Source of the DNA: Micromonospora eburnea
GTDB taxonomy: Bacteria; Actinomycetota; Actinomycetes; Mycobacteriales; Micromonosporaceae
Assembly (NCBI RefSeq): GCF_900090225.1
Contig: NZ_FMHY01000002.1
Coordinates: forward strand, 372,001-436,000
DNA: 64,000 bases
Direction of reading: 5' to 3'
Positions 63,436 to 64,000 of this stretch are shown piece by piece. Each line of letters begins with the position of its first letter. Position 1 is the first letter of the stretch. The notes beneath the pieces were generated by a model. That model did not search any database and was not told the DNA's origin. It saw only the letters and a list, made by a program, of their open reading frames with translations. Position numbers and translations under genes: made by a program.

Positions 63436-64000
63436 GTGAGCACGGTGGTGTTCCGCCGGCTTCCGCGTCAACCGGGGCCCGCGCTGCCGCGCGGCGAGGT
63501 GCTGCTGGAGTCTCCGCCTGAGCTGCCCGAGCAGCAGCAGCGCGGGATGGGCCAGGTGTTGATGATCCTGCCGATGCTGTGCGGGGTCGGCGCCATGGCG
63601 TTCCTCTACGCCGGGCGCGGCGGCGGCATGATGACGTACGTCGCCGGTGGCCTTTTCGGTGTGTCGATGCTGGGCATGGCGATCGGCACCCTCGGCAGCG
63701 GCAACAACAACAAGGCCGAGTTGAACGCCGAACGGCGTGACTACATGCGCTACCTGGCCCAGATGCGTAAGCGCACCCGCCGGGCCGCCGAGCAGCAGCG
63801 CGCCGCGATGACCTGGCGGCACCCGGAGCCGGACGCGCTCTGGTCGATCGCCTCCTCGCGCCGGCTCTGGGAGCGGCGGATCACCGAGGACGACTTCGGC
63901 GAGACCCGGATCGCGCTCGGCCCGCAGCGGCTGGCGGTGGAGATCGTGCCGCCGGAGACCAAGCCGGTGGAGGACCTGGAGCCGATGAGCGCCATCGCGC
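63436..64000 (+). CDS. eccC: Type VII secretion ATPase EccC, N-terminal part, cut by window edge
   Basis: Reads 188 codons from GTG 63436, with GGGGAGGAG 5 nt upstream, and has no stop. Two membrane helices ([21 protein letters not shown] and [19 protein letters not shown]) follow the family N-terminal segment [20 protein letters not shown]. The cytosolic part starts [32 protein letters not shown]. This is the EccC N-terminus, which leads to three FtsK-type ATPase domains beyond the window. EccC drives ESX substrate recognition and translocation. Confidence 0.92.
   Translation, partial: MSTVVFRRLPRQPGPALPRGEVLLESPPELPEQQQRGMGQVLMILPMLCGVGAMAFLYAGRGGGMMTYVAGGLFGVSMLGMAIGTLGSGNNNKAELNAERRDYMRYLAQMRKRTRRAAEQQRAAMTWRHPEPDALWSIASSRRLWERRITEDDFGETRIALGPQRLAVEIVPPETKPVEDLEPMSAIA

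Overview
The window is high-GC DNA with strong G/C third-position bias, many GTG starts and short GTGA/ATGA overlaps. The gene set fits an actinomycete: futalosine-route menaquinone genes, SepH, DUF3027/DUF2530, an XPB-type helicase and an ESX/type VII locus. Several intergenic palindromes look like the repeats found in Micromonospora, so Micromonospora or a close relative in Micromonosporaceae is the best guess. This is an inference from content. No rRNA or tRNA was seen.

Layout. 1-2000: a truncated sigma factor gene divergent from two overlapping lipoprotein genes that look like the gamma and alpha domains of DsbD on separate chains. 2080-4930: the most striking locus, on the minus strand. 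An 18-nt gene encodes the pentapeptide MRYIH behind a perfect Shine-Dalgarno. It is followed by a cytochrome P450 and, 15 bp later, a secreted M28 aminopeptidase. The pentapeptide-P450 pair matches the biarylitide class of minimal RiPP clusters (bytA/bytO). Strong hairpins lie on both sides of the tiny gene. 4930-6110: mostly non-coding, with palindromes, a 21-bp tandem repeat and one possible small basic ORF. 6107-11700: XPB helicase, an L,D-transpeptidase lipoprotein and a WYL-ended helicase-associated protein. 11785-18930: HAD phosphatase, cold-shock protein, mqnD, a MITE-like element, an HTH-GNAT fusion, mqnB with an MFS gene, DUF3027, DUF2530 and MarR.

19000-32800: mainly housekeeping and metabolic genes: MFS exporter, thpR, aldo/keto reductase, sepH, serC, citA, pdxH with a second MFS gene, an aldose epimerase with an apparent N-terminal frameshift, a nitroreductase-like protein, an acyl-CoA dehydrogenase and a DUF4230 protein. 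33478-40650: sdaA, then a surface-glycopolymer operon: ABC-2 permease, ABC ATPase, a CDP-alcohol phosphotransferase fusion and a GT2/CDP-glycerol polymerase fusion. 40795-46840: a sugar-type ABC ATPase, an LppX-like lipoprotein, a hotdog protein, and beta-phosphoglucomutase overlapping a GH65 phosphorylase. 46960-53510: small stress or hypothetical proteins, an SMP-30 gene divergent from an Lrp regulator, a HAD protein and a secreted C39-like peptidase.

53654-57250: a PadR regulator with an ABC ATPase and FtsX permease, under a nested palindromic operator. 57316-64000: an ESX/type VII secretion locus with two small helical or WXG-like proteins, eccB, eccE, eccD and the start of eccC. The window cuts the sigma factor gene at the left and eccC at the right.
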